Origin: Ianthella basta
Lineage: Eukaryota; Porifera; Demospongiae; Verongiida; Ianthellidae
DNA length: 64,000 nucleotides
Assembly (NCBI GenBank): GCA_964019415.1
Contig: OZ025878.1
Coordinates: 1,471,001-1,535,000 of the forward strand
Direction: 5' to 3'
Of the stretch, positions 11,132 to 21,591 are shown in pieces. Position 1 is the first letter of the stretch; the number at the start of each line of letters is the position of its first letter. Both the position numbers and the translations under genes were made by a program. The notes under the pieces were generated by a model. The model saw only the letters and a program-made list of their open reading frames with translations, made no database searches and was not told where the DNA came from.

Positions 11132-12004
11132 ATGGCTTCTCGTCTCTTCGGCGCCGCCAGATATTTCCGTCCCAAACCTCCTTCCCTGGAGATTGGCAAG
11201 GAGCTTAATCGCGGTGCCTACGGCGCAGTGCATTCTGGGCGACTGGACGGAAAAGACGTGGCTGTGAAAAGAATCCATGGACTTCCTTTGGTGGCGGCGA
11301 GAGGACTTAGCGACTTAGACATGGTGCTCAATGACTTCCGTCACGAGTGCGATCTTCTCGAGCGACTGGACCACCCTCACGTGGTGGGGTTCAAGGGAGC
11401 CTTCTATGACGAGACGGCCGACGAGCCTATACTTGTAATGGAGCTGATGACGGAGAACCTGCGGCAATATCTGGAGCGGAACAGAGGTCAACTGAGCCGA
11501 CAGAGGCAGCTGGCGATTTGTATAGAGATCGTGCGCGGTCTCCGCTTCCTCCACACGCGTACTCCTCCTATTGTACACAGAGACCTCACGGACAAGAACA
11601 TTCTCTTAGCTGTCGATGGTGTGGTGAAGATCGGTGACCTCGGCCAGTCCAAGTTGAAGGTTAACGAGTACTTCAGCACTGCTATGCCGGGGGCTATCCC
11701 TTTCATGTCCCCTGAAGCCATGCAAGAACAGTCCCACTACAATGAGAAACTGGACATATTCTCCCTTGGTGTGCTCATGCTGGAAATAGCTACCCAGCAG
11801 CCTCCTCGTGTGGGTCTGGCTGGCATTGGTGTCACTTCAGAGTTGCAACGTCATGGAAAGGACCTTTCTGAACTGGATGAGGACCACCCTCTGCGGCTCC
11901 TGATCTTGTCCTGTTTGAGAGATGACCCAAATGAGAGACCAGATGTTGTGTCAGTTCACAGACAACTGTTGGCCATGGTGGAAGGAGTTGAGGTCAGTGC
12001 TTAG
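11132..12004 (+). CDS. TKL/RIP-like protein kinase exon, unit A
   Basis: It encodes a whole protein kinase domain in one exon, from ATG (AAAGATGGCT). Seen: glycine loop RGAYGAVHSG (27-36), VAVK with K46, helix-C E72, HRDLTDKN with catalytic D151 and N156, DLG (169-171) in place of DFG, and MSPEA (192-196) in place of APE. The catalytic Lys, Asp and Asn are present, so activity on Ser/Thr/Tyr substrates is likely. The style (HRDLTDKN, NILL) is that of metazoan TKL/RIP-like kinases expanded in sponges. The open frame ends at TAG 12002-12004, but GAG|GTCAGT at 11992/11993 is a good donor in phase 0, right after the domain. I think it splices on to 15055 and then the GTPase exon at 17770. As a stand-alone protein it would be 290 residues. 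Confidence 0.85.
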   Translation: MASRLFGAARYFRPKPPSLEIGKELNRGAYGAVHSGRLDGKDVAVKRIHGLPLVAARGLSDLDMVLNDFRHECDLLERLDHPHVVGFKGAFYDETADEPILVMELMTENLRQYLERNRGQLSRQRQLAICIEIVRGLRFLHTRTPPIVHRDLTDKNILLAVDGVVKIGDLGQSKLKVNEYFSTAMPGAIPFMSPEAMQEQSHYNEKLDIFSLGVLMLEIATQQPPRVGLAGIGVTSELQRHGKDLSELDEDHPLRLLILSCLRDDPNERPDVVSVHRQLLAMVEGVEVSA

Positions 12005-12916
12005 GCCATGTAAAATTGATTCACAGTTTATTGTCCAGTACATTTGTAAAGTGGATGAGGGTCATCTATAGCGCAGGGAGGTCATTTTTCATTATTCATC
12101 GTAAACATCTATAGCTATTGAAACACACCAAAACATACCAATACCTGGCGATCTAGATATATGCTCCAATTAGGAGCAGTCTGCGTGGTGTGGGTATGAT
12201 GAGTGTGCATGGCAGATGAGGATAGCATGCTTGCTAAATGGTGTTATTTTTGGCTCTGCATGGATAGGTAGAGTTTACCTGTAGCTGGTGATCTTAATAA
12301 TGAATAATGAAAGTTGGAAAGGCTGGGTAAAGAAGCATGTGGGCGGGGACGAAAATCTGCGAATCAAATTTGCCTGGCTTTATATGTATTAGTTATAATG
12401 CCCCCCAGGAGGGATGTGGCTGAGTGCTTACCATGCTATTAGCCACATCCCAAGTGGGGATGTTACTTGAGAGTGTGGTAGTACTCTCTACGTAGGGATG
12501 GCCTGAAAATTGCCACCATGCACCCCAATAGAATTGTACATGGGAACCAAATTCACCGAATCACCATCAAGCATCACCAAATTGTATTAAGATTGTATGG
12601 AGCCAGTAAGCAAGCACGTCCGGGCCGAGATTGATGATGGCCTGAACTTGCGCACAGTGTGCATGACAATTGAAGAAGTCAGGTTTTGTCTTCTTTCTTG
12701 TGCACGCATAACAGTACTGCGCATTGTTCAAATGCCAAACTAGAATGCTTCTCTGGGGCTATGTGCTATTGTAGGCACTGGAGTGCCATGAGTAACTTGC
12801 CTATAGATCCCGTTGCCATGGTAACGTGTGTCTGAACGATGTTTCTAAACGTCGTAGACACCCCGGATGCTGTTTCGCGCCGTGGTCTATTTCGTCTAGC
12901 CGTGTTCTAATTGGAA

Positions 12917-13080
12917 GCGCGGCGTTCGTGCCTATGTTCTAAATCGCGATTTAGAGCATGGGCATGGCACGCGCGGCGTTCGCGCCTATGCTCTAAATAG
13001 CGATTTAGAGCATGGGCGTGGCAGGCGCGGCGCGCGCGCCTATGGTCTAAATAGCGATTTAGAGCATAGGCGTGGCTTGG
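12917..13080. repeat. three-copy GC-rich minisatellite with inner palindromes
   Basis: Three copies of about 54 bases, each with GCGCGGCGTTCG..CCTATG followed by the palindrome CTCTAAATAGCGATTTAGAG and GGCGTGGCA. The copies differ by a few bases. Confidence 0.85.
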
Positions 13081-13519
13081 GCCCGTAGTCTATGGCAGAG
13101 AAACTGCAGCTGCAATAACAATAGTAGCTAACCCCACAACATACGATGCAAAGGTTGCCCGGCTTACTTGTTTCGTCGACAAACAGGGTAAAGCAACAAT
13201 CTGGCATGCAGCGGCCTACAAACCAGAGCCGAGAAAGAAACTGGTTACGAGCTGGGAACAGGCTTAGGACACCGCTCTGGGAAACGCTGTGGCTGACGGG
13301 GCCGACAGTGAGTAAGCTTACGTTTAGCTTATGCGCCGCATCCACTGCCGACCTTTAGGAACGTCTGATGCGAGATGACAAGCCCAATAACCAAACGACG
13401 TTTTCTTGGCCCTTGTCAGAAATTGCTAACTACTTCCGGAAGACGCGTGATGACGCAAGTACAAGTAGTTAAACTGATTCGCTGCCGCTCCTTGACCAAT
13501 CGTTGGGATCTATAACACT

Positions 13520-13631
13520 TAAATGCTGACCAATCGGTGTCTCTGAAGATTTAGACCACTCGGCACTCGGGTGCTTCGCGCCCTCGCACCTCGTGCTCTA
13601 AATCTCAGAGACACCTCTTGGTCAGCATTTA
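13520..13631. repeat. 112-bp hairpin
   Basis: The arms TAAATGCTGACCAA and TTGGTCAGCATTTA pair and continue through GTGTCTCTGA and GATTTAGA. The loop region is GC-rich (GGGTGCTTCGCGCCC). It is foldback DNA similar in design to the hairpin at 20418-20533. Confidence 0.85.
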
Positions 13632-14234
13632 ACTATTACTTAGACAATTTTTCTGCGCAACCCATTGGAGCCTCTAACGAATCTGCCATTTTGGTGATGT
13701 TAGTATAGTCATCTGTGTTTGTCATCGAGTCTGTCTTGTTGCCCCTCACATCTGGACAGATGTGAGGGGCGCTCAGATGTGACGGTATGCTGGCAAATTG
13801 TAATGTTCACCAAAATGCACTTTCACCTGCTCAAGTTTAGTGTTTCAACAAGGCATCATAGCATTCTTCCTATGTACTCCCAACAGACTAGTGTAGCAAC
13901 TTATTTCACATTGAAAAGTTACTAGATACATAATTCCCGCTAATGCATATGTGTATATACCCATACCATATGTAGTGAATTCCAATGGCATGCAACAATT
14001 GCTGAATATGCATGGTGTTTGAATGACTAGGTATGATACTGTGTTTTGTTGTTGTACGTATATGGTTACTTTAAGTTTCCTGTATCATTCCTTCTGGCTC
14101 ATTCATGTAGGAGTCCAAGGGAGGAGCCGTCTTGGGATTCCAGTCTGATACCCGTATGTTTGATTCCATTTGTTTATATACTGAGTATCATGGGTGTCAA
14201 AAGGGTGTTCTGTCAACTGACATGTGCCACATAC

Positions 14235-14882
14235 GTAGTTGAGACCCATAGGTAATAGGACTTCAGGCAAGGTTCCTTTCTCCCTGTTCAAGGTATTTTG
14301 GTTACGTTGTACCGTATACGCTTTAACTTTCGCAGAGTCAAACTTTTGTGGTTTTCGCGGATCAGCAACCATCCATGAAAGTTTTACCCCGCGAAAACTT
14401 ACACAAGGCTTTATTTCCTATTTCCCCTGCTTGAGATTCTGCAACCGCAAAAGTAAAAATGTGAGAACCGCCAAAACCTCGAACCATGAAAGTTTTACCC
14501 CGCGAAAGTTAAAGCGTATACATACAGTATATATGTACCAACTGTCTAATAGACAGTGTGTGGTGGTGTAAGGTTGGCAGTCAAAAACCTCTGACTTGGT
14601 GAGGTCCGCAGGATGACCTGTCGCAAGGGTGAGCTCAGCAAGGGCTTATGCGACCACATCTCCTTGCTTCAGTGCATGTCTGTGTTCCACCAGCCGATGA
14701 TCGAGGCTGTGGCCGGTTTGTCCGATGTACACTTTGGGGCATCCATATCTTTGAATGGCAAAGGACTTGAAAGAAAGGTGGTGCCATCTCATGAACACAA
14801 TCACTCTAAGCAAGTCTTGATTAAGGGCAAGGAAAGATAGTTGCAAGTGGATGTCATAGCTCAGTCTATAGAGTGTTGGCAT
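14235..14882 (-). pseudogene. Penelope-like element GIY-YIG endonuclease remnant, unit A
   Basis: The minus-strand reading contains CPKVYIGQTGHSLDHRLVEH (the GIY-YIG core with VYIG), then an in-frame TAA, then ALAELTLATGHPADLTKSEV and, past an inserted MITE, LNREKGTLPEV. This order matches the C-terminal endonuclease of Penelope-like retroelements, where the GIY-YIG motif is followed by an AEH..TGH motif and a LNRE-type ending. The reverse transcriptase part is absent. The plus-strand ORF at 14613-14840 is its shadow. It is a dead fragment. Confidence 0.7.
14315..14520. mobile_element. MITE inserted in the Penelope remnant, unit A
   Basis: The terminal inverted repeats TACGCTTTAACTTTCGC and GCGAAAGTTAAAGCGTA are flanked by TA. 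Subterminal GAAAGTTTTACCCCGCG repeats occur. It splits the Penelope-like reading frame between KSEVFDCQP and LNREKG. Confidence 0.8.
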
Positions 14883-15054
14883 CTTAAGCCAGATTGGGAT
14901 GGCTTCATTTACCTTGCCAAGTCAGTTACATGCAGCAGGCAATTGAGGAGGAGTACTATCAGTACAAATTAAACTATCTGACTAATGTACTATCAGTACA
15001 TTAATTATAAAATAAAAAAGTTTCTACAGTCAGCCAGACCCAACTGTATAACAG

Positions 15055-15112
15055 AAAGTGAAGATCAACTTAAAAGACACCAATCTCACCTTCTCCTTTG
15101 ATGTTAAGGAAG
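15055..15112 (+). CDS. 58-nt linker exon between kinase and GTPase, unit A
   Basis: It follows ATAACAG and ends at GGAAG|GTAGGT. It encodes KVKINLKDTNLTFSFDVKE plus one base. The entry phase (0) fits the kinase donor at 11992, and the single leftover base fits the two-base start of the GTPase exon at 17770, giving VKE-V-FTEWD. The B copy (34682-34739) has the same length, a synonymous GTG/GTT change and one Thr-to-Ala change, and stays open. Both facts support a real exon, though it is short. Confidence 0.55.
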
Positions 15113-15563
15113 GTAGGTATCTAGCAACTGTGGGCAGTGCATTATGTGCACTTTGCATCAAGATTTCCTAAAGTAAGATGTCTTCCTCTCTTCTTTGCAA
15201 GTTAATTGTGTGATCTGTTCTTCAGGTCCAACTTTCTTCAGATCAACTTGATACTGTTTCTTAAAACTAGCACACTGTGCTCTCTCCTAGAGTTGGAAAC
15301 TTGTTGGCAAAGTGCTTCACTACTGCTGCATTTCCACACTGGGCAACGTACTTGGTGATTATTTGCTCTAGCTTCTTCTGTAGAATGAGTATACTTTCGC
15401 TTTCTCTCACTAGCTCTGTTTCTCTCCTCCTCTATGATATTCATCACAGTGGCACTGTTAACTCCCTCGTGACAGCATCCAGTAGGTCAGCTTTGTTGCT
15501 TGTAGGTGAAGACGACTTCTTGAAAAACTTGAAGCAGAAGCACGTTCACTCACATTTATAGTA
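15113..15563. other. interval after the linker exon, unit A
   Basis: Nothing recognised. Small ORFs on both strands (15238-15561) are not preserved cleanly in B (34865-35218) and have no known domain. Confidence 0.3.
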
Positions 15564-15625
15564 CTAGCGGACATACCCACCCAAAGGACGGGTATGTCTG
15601 CGTGCTCAGCACGCGTCAGCTGGAT
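15564..15625 (-). mobile_element. Helitron 3' terminus, unit A
   Basis: Read on the minus strand, a GC-rich hairpin (GACATACCCGTCC, TTTG, GGTGGGTATGTC) is followed by CGCTAG and a host T. This is the Helitron 3' pattern: a hairpin just before CTRR, next to T. The 5' end (TC on the minus strand) to the right was not located. The sequence just right of the end resembles the element at 58306. Confidence 0.65.
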
Positions 15626-15829
15626 GTGACATAACATTTTTGTGGTGGAATGAAATGCTGTACTTTGTCAAGGCTTCAAGAGTAGTTAAGGATGGCAGGC
15701 TCCCAGCCTATCGCAAGCCAGCGAGTCGGTCCCTTGCAAGTTTTTAACTACCTGCACAGGTAGCAACGGAAGCTGGCTGCTATAACAACGATAGAGTTTA
15801 ATTCGAAAGTTTGCCGACAACGAATACCG

Positions 15830-16143
15830 TATAGCGGGAAACTTTTGCGAGATTTGATGTTTGATGATTCAACCAAATTCTCGAAATTTTCTTTTGCAAA
15901 TGTTCTCCACCCATCATTATAATTATATGCAAACGTCATAATAAGATGGCCACCACATAGTGCAGAAGTGGATTTTGCAATTTAAGTGCTATCTTACTGT
16001 TTCGTGCTTGAAAATTCCCTTCAACTAAGTAGTTTGCCTGCCAAGGAGTTGTTTTTAGGTTAGAAATTGCGAAATTAAAACCGCAAAATGTTTAGTTTGG
16101 AACAAAATCACAAAATTTTCTTCCGCAAAATTTTTTCACTATA
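15830..16143. mobile_element. MITE with TA flanks, unit A
   Basis: The ends TAGCGGGAAACTTTTGCG and GCAAAATTTTTTCACTA form imperfect terminal inverted repeats flanked by TA. The interior is rich in GCAAAA/TTTTGC motifs. The B copy is at 35855-36177. Confidence 0.65.
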
Positions 16144-16149
16144 CAGTAG

Positions 16150-17130
16150 GATCTCCCATAACCTGAAGTCCCTAATTAAAAATGGCATCTCGGCCCGCGG
16201 AAAACATGGAAATGCTTCCTTTGGCTGTAGAGCAGGTAGGTGACCGGCACCCCTCTAAGCTCATGTCCCCCCTAAACTGGCATGGCTTGTATCAAGTAGG
16301 CTAATGACCAGGTATGGAAGGGCCGGTCGATAATGTTAAAAATGGCGTGTTGGCCTGCAGAGAATTGACAAAGTTATCTTGCTCTTCGGCCGCAAGAAGC
16401 AGTGTGAACGGCACTCCTCTAAGAACAAGCCCCCCCCCCCCAGTCCCTCAACTGGCATGGGGCGTCTCGAGCTGATTCCTGGCAAGGCGCTGATTTAATG
16501 GCTGAACAAACATACATAAAAATCCGAGATCCAATGAATTATAGTAAGATTAATAAGACAGTCCTATTAATTCCCCCATTTACAGTATCCAGTAATTTAC
16601 CCAATTGCAACATGTATGTACATAGCCTACATCCACTTAATTGCTACCCCAAATCATGAGTAAAGCTTTGAAATTTATTTCTGCCTCCGTGTACAAGTTG
16701 CCACCATCTTCGCACTAATTAAGTGAAACTGTTCTTTAACTCATGAGGTGAGTTGATTATGTTGATTTGGTCTAGCTTGGTTTTGCAGTTTTGGTGTGAA
16801 CTTCCCAAAACAGTTTCTGACCACTTTGAAATCAGTTTGGAATGCCCATGTGAACACACCATAAGACAGTTACAAGTTTCATATGTTCCTCTTTACTTGC
16901 TATGCAGACAGCTATGAATAAAGTAACCATGTTACATGCTACCTTTGTAATATATAACGTATGGTCTTTCTGAAGCTCAGCCAGCGCGAAGGCTCAATTC
17001 GACTGCCAGGCAAGTAGCAGCTGACGCCATTTGCATTCCTTATTAAATGCCTAGGTAGATGTCACCCTAGCAGCCTAATCTGCGCATGCGCAGTAGATTC
17101 TGGCGCCAATTTTATGTCGCATTTGTGGTC
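16150..17130. repeat. degenerate tandem pair and unassigned DNA, unit A
   Basis: Two related blocks (about 16175-16305 and 16335-16480) share TTAAAAATGGC, a GGCACTCCTCTAAG-type motif, CCCCC runs and CAACTGGCATGG. The rest to 17130 has no gene that I can support. The B counterpart is 36180-37171. Confidence 0.55.
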
Positions 17131-17563
17131 TGTGATTGAACTGAACGAGCAGAAAACTCGGAGGCTCTCTCTCTCTCTCTTTCCTCAAGCGCTCGTCATC
17201 AGGGCGATTTCGGCTGTTCCATCAAAAGAAATAAGTCAATCGAAGGAACCCTACATTCCTGATAACACGCAGCGCTGAACTGATTGGGCAGTTAGCCTGA
17301 GGAATGGAAGGATTTCTACAATTCCAGACATAGTGAATCCGAGTTCCCACGTGATATTTTGCTGACAGAGGACAAGGAAGCGCTGTCACCGGCTTTGCAT
17401 TTTCGTAATGGAAGCAAGAAAGGCGAGTGGAGAGCCATACATGCCATGAAGGTTTGATCGATTTATCTCTACTGATGGAACAGCTTGAAATCACTCTGAT
17501 GACAAGCGCTTGAGAGAGAGAAAGAGCCTCCGAGTTTCTGCTCTTTCTGTTCCATCAATCACT
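17131..17563. mobile_element. foldback element near the GTPase exon, unit A
   Basis: The arms GCAGAAAACTCGGAGGCTCT and AGAGCCTCCGAGTTTCTGC, with CTCAAGCGCTCGTCATCA against TGATGACAAGCGCTTGAG, form long imperfect inverted repeats around a centre near 17345. B has a shorter version at 37172-37488 that lost about 60 bases of the middle. Confidence 0.8.
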
Positions 17564-17769
17564 GTATGTTGCATAGTGACATACCAGGTATGATATGATA
17601 ATGAACCTCATTTTGGAGTTATCATGGCATATAACATACTTTTTAGCCCTATCCTTTACTACGTGATTGCACAATCACCATACGATATGTACAAATAATT
17701 ATTACTTTATGACATTCTCCCAACTCTTTAGATGTCAATGATGTAGTGCTGTTTCTCATCTATTTGCAG

Positions 17770-20093
17770 TATTCACTGAATGGGATTGCACTCAGCTGTA
17801 CTACAAAGCAGTCACTGAAAGCCCCACAATCAATCTCCATGTTGCCAAGGCAATGACCATTGGCCCTCCTCGAGTAGGGAAGACCACCCTTCGCCACCTC
17901 CTACTGGATCTGCAACCACCAGAGGTTATTGCCAGTACACCTCTGATGAAGACAGCAGAAACTGTTAGTATTGTCTCATCAGAATATCTGAAGGAGGTGG
18001 AAGATACTGCAACGTGCAGTAGACTAAGTGGGGAAATGGCGCAGACAGTTCATCTGGGGAAGCATTCTGTCGAGTCAGATATGGTCCACGTAGGCTCAGT
18101 TAAGAGTGAAAAGATCCCATGGTTGATTGTGAGTGAAGCCAGTGGAATACAGAGTTTGCTTAGGTTCCTGCAGCAGCATGCTGAAAGAGCAGCTACACAG
18201 GTGAAGCCCACCAAGGAAGTGCGAGAGACAGCAACTACAGATGCTGTGCCTTCACCCTCACATGAATCAAAAAAAAGTGATAAAGTGACGGTAGCCTTTG
18301 TTGAAGACACTGACGGTACACCTGCTCACCAAGAGCAGCAAGGCAGCAAGCCACGAGATCTCCCAGATGTAGCTGCTACCATTAGCAAAATTTATCGGTT
18401 ACTCCAAAGAGCTCATATCACTGACGTTAAACTCCCCGATTGCAGTCTCCTGCAATTTTTGGACTGCGGGGGACAGCTGGCTTACCACGATATCCTCCCA
18501 CTCTTTACCACTATTCCAGCAGTGTACTTGCATGTGTTCAACCTGAACGAAGACTTGCAGAATCGCCCATTTGACCAAATTCGTTTTACTGAAGTTGGTG
18601 GTGAGGTGTGTACAACTGCAAGGTCTCCTCTTACAGTTGCTGAAATGATGTCCCGTTCAGTAATGACAGTCAATTCTCTGATTGATAAGAACATGCAACT
18701 GCCTAAGAGTGTCCTGCAGAGCGAGCCGCCGGAGCCTCGTGTTGTGCTGGTGGGCACTCACCTTGACAGGCTGGCTACAAGGTGCAAAGGAGCCATTGAA
18801 CCAGAGTTGGACTCTGTAAACATGGCACTGAATAAAGCTTTAGATTCACCATCACTACGTCTGAAGCAAATGCTTTTGAGGAATCAGGAGCCAGTTCTTC
18901 CTGCAATGTTTTTCCCCATTGGTCTCCTTGACCCCACACAAGGCAAGGAGAGTAAGAGTTCAGAGATCACTAGACGCTCAATCAGTAAGCTCAAGCAGAA
19001 GATTGAGAAGCTAGTGAGTGCTGTCAAAGTGAAGGTTCCCGTTAAATGGTACCTCCATCAGATGCTGGAAGTCAGCCGCAGCAAGGAGGAGCGCAAGCCA
19101 GTGCACATGTACAGCGATCTGTTTCAGTCTTGCCTCCGTGAGCAGGCTGTGGGTGACTTGGGAGAGTTTCATGTCATGGTCACCTACTTCCATGCCCTGG
19201 GTCTCCTCATTCACCTATGTGGGGAGGATGTGCCGCACAGTGAGAGGAGTACCTGCTTGGTTTTCACTGACCCATCCTACCTGTTTGAAAATATTACCAA
19301 GCTGTACCAGGCCCAATTTTTGGAAGAGGATCGCTGTGAGGGCTGCTTACAGCCCCTCAGGTGTCAAGGCAAGCTCACAAAGAAAGCTCTTCGAGCTCTC
19401 AATGTTGACAATACTTTCATTTCTGATGATGACTTCATGAACCTTCTGGTTCAGCTCTACATTGGAGCAGATATCACAGAGAAGGAACATGATGGTGAGA
19501 AACAAGGCAGGGTACTTTTTATACCATCCGTGATCCCAATCAGTGATGCGGCAAGTGAGCGCACTGTTTTATCCAGGCCTTCCTGCCAATACTTCATCAT
19601 CACCTTTGAGGGCAAATTCTTCATTCCTTGCGGTGTGTTCACAGGGACAATTGCACGCCTGCAATCTGAGCCATGTTGGAATTTGCTCTACAAATCTGTA
19701 AGTCGTCTTCATGCCAAGTTTACAATTGGAGCCCGTGATACCGTTTACGTGATCGATAACAGCACGCACATCAAGGTTGTAGCAGATGTCCATAGCCAGT
19801 GCAATGCAGAAGAATACCGTGACTTTGTCATAGACTCTGTAGCCCAATCATACTGCTTCTTGTTCCATGGCACGCATACAAAGAGTTCACACTGTGGAGT
19901 CTGCCAGAAGAAGCCATTCCTGGTTCTTGGGCTGCTGTGCCACTGTACTGCCTGTGAAGACAAAGGTGCCACAAGTATTGCAAGACTCCATACTGATGAC
20001 GGCATTCCTCAGACTGTACGTTGCCAACTGTCAGGTGAAGTAGAAGAACTAGATGGCAGTCGGTCATCACTGTTTTGGAATAATACGTACCAT
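17770..20093 (+). CDS. Roc-COR (Roco)-like GTPase exon, unit A
   Basis: A single exon of about 2.3 kb after TATTTGCAG, read from two leading bases as FTEWDCTQLYY; the first ATG is 17853. Numbering from that Met: P-loop GPPRVGKT (4-11), LDCGGQ (203-208) as the switch II/Walker B element with Gln, and VGTHLD (about 300-305) in place of NKxD. Then a COR-like region with VKWYLHQML, FHVMVTYFHALGLLIHLCG and VFTDPSYLFENI, and a C-terminal domain with FIPCGVFTGTIARL and a Cys-rich HCGVCQKKP...CHCTAC segment. Roco proteins are cytosolic GTPases that dimerise through COR. The exon ends in phase 0 at CAT|GTAAGT (20093). The kinase and linker exons upstream have fitting phases, so this may be the second half of a kinase-GTPase fusion. 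The 751-residue ORF to the intronic TAA is the minimum product. Confidence 0.8.
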
Positions 20094-20417
20094 GTAAGTA
20101 CTCACTAATGCAAAATGTAATCATATTTTATGTGCAGAAAACTCTGTACTGCAAACATTCCTCCTTATACTTGAGGGATATTTGCAAATACATAATGTGG
20201 TATAGTTAACCACAGAGATGCATTCATCAAAATAGCTGTCGTAGGAAAACTAATTCAAATGCCAAGTTGCTAGTCACTGTAATCAGTGCAAAGTCAAGGT
20301 CCCTAAGAGCTGCACAACACATTCATTTCCTTTGTGGTGAGTAAGAAGAACGTATGGGGTGCCGTTTGGGTAAAACCTCCATATGAAAATGGGATGTATA
20401 CATTATATATGTATTAG

Positions 20418-20533
20418 TTATAACACCTCCTTGAGGGATGTCGCTGATTTATAAGCACGAGGCCCGAGGGCACGAAGCGCCCGAGGGGGGGGTGCTTATA
20501 AATCAGCGACATCCCGAAAAGGAGGTGTTATAA
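20418..20533. repeat. 116-bp hairpin inside the nested insert, unit A
   Basis: The left arm TTATAACACCTCC...GGGATGTCGCTGATTTATAA pairs with TTATAAATCAGCGACATCCC...GGAGGTGTTATAA. The loop carries GAGGCCCGAGGGCACGAAGC. The insert seems to begin at or near this hairpin. Confidence 0.9.
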
Positions 20534-21279
20534 GTGATTTATTTGCCGAACAAAGGAAAGCGTGGGCGAATGTTAATTGGTTTCTTGCCAAATAAGGAAA
20601 GCATTAGGGGAGCGCAGGCGAATCCAAAGCGTTTTTATTCATTACTACAGCTAGCTAGCGAACAGCCAAGCGAGTCAGGCAGAAACGTCAGTACGCTACA
20701 CCTCCGGAAACCTCTTGCCCCGCTCCTGCAACGTGATCGAAGGCACCAACAAGACTTGGCTGGTGAATTGTGGTCGGCGGAATGTGCGCCCGACGGAATT
20801 GGAGGCGGAGGGAGCCAAGCTGGCTCAGAGAAATCTGATGGTGGGACAGCACGATGGATCGGTGATCAGCTGCGTCGAAACTCACCGTGATCTGAGACTC
20901 TATGTTCGTTCGGTAGCTAGCTAGCTACGTAGCTACGTACTTGAGATGTCTTTCCGACCGGGTCCTCTCGTGCGGAAGAATCGGCCACGCATCGACGCAC
21001 AAATTTCGTCGAATCGACAGCTGTAGTACGGTAGAACGGCAGTAACCAGCTTGCTCAGTGCTTCCAATAGGATGAAGCTTAAGATTTTTGTGCCCTTTTC
21101 CATGACTGAAACTACAGTGGCACCATAGATTTTCAAAACCCAACCATATTAATGGTTGGGTATAGTGTAGAGTTACTGTATGCTTCATTGAACTGTTCTT
21201 GTGTTTTGATCTGAATGCATGCACTTGCATGTGAAGTGTTGTTGCTATTGATTGAATCACAGTGAACCCGATTAGATAT

Positions 21280-21370
21280 TTTCGTGAACCCAATTAGATA
21301 TTCTTGCTCTCCAATAAGATATAATCGCTCTCCTATAAGATATAATCGCTCTCCAATATGATATAATCGC
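21280..21370. repeat. short AGATATAATCGCTCTCC tandem repeat
   Basis: Four to five degenerate copies of a unit of about 24 bases (AGATATAATCGCTCTCCAAT), near the right end of the nested insert. Confidence 0.75.
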
Positions 21371-21591
21371 TGTCTGATGACAAATTGTCACCTCTCACTG
21401 CAAGTAGCACTTTTATAGTCACTCAATAAACATAGCAACCACCTAGCAACGGCAAATAACTGGATATAATATCCGGATATTTGATATACGTACATCCACA
21501 AATTTATACATCCCATTTTCATGCAGAGTTTTTGCCCAAACAGCACCCCATAAGTATGGAAGAAACCACAGCAGAGCCAACAGCAGCACAG

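Larger units (their letters stand above)
12803..13643. mobile_element. A-only insertion of about 840 bp with palindromic parts
   Basis: B runs straight from AACTTGCC to TTAGACAATTTTTC (33290-33310); A has about 840 extra bases at that point. The insert holds a three-copy minisatellite and a hairpin. No transposase seen. It entered A after the duplication, or was lost cleanly from B. Confidence 0.7.
12005..15054. other. repeat-filled interval between kinase and linker exon, unit A
   Basis: This is intron-like if the kinase joins the GTPase. It holds an A-only insert (12803-13643), a Penelope-like remnant on the minus strand, and a MITE. A sequence at 12390-12470 resembles one arm of the hairpin element at 20418. 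A 13-bp perfect hairpin (GCCCCTCACATCT/AGATGTGAGGGGC) lies at about 13740-13770. No further exon is evident. Confidence 0.45.
20353..21552. mobile_element. MITE split by a nested 1-kb insertion, unit A
   Basis: The outer ends GGGGTGCCGTTTGGGTAAAA and TTTTTGCCCAAACAGCACCC are inverted repeats flanked by TA. In B the same MITE is whole and short (40259-40433). In A about 1050 bases (about 20405-21455) sit inside it. Confidence 0.75.
20094..21591. other. interval after the GTPase exon, with nested insertions, unit A
   Basis: It contains a MITE split by a 1-kb insert (20353-21552). The ORF at 20534-20890 and others inside the insert have no known domain and no B counterpart. No independent gene seen. 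Confidence 0.4.

Noticed and set aside
14613-14840. Plus-strand ORF of 75 codons
   Set aside because: Shadow of the minus-strand GIY-YIG remnant, which has recognisable motifs.
20534-20890. ORF of 118 codons in the A-only nested insert
   Set aside because: Two frames are open over the GC-rich part, there is no domain, and no counterpart in B.
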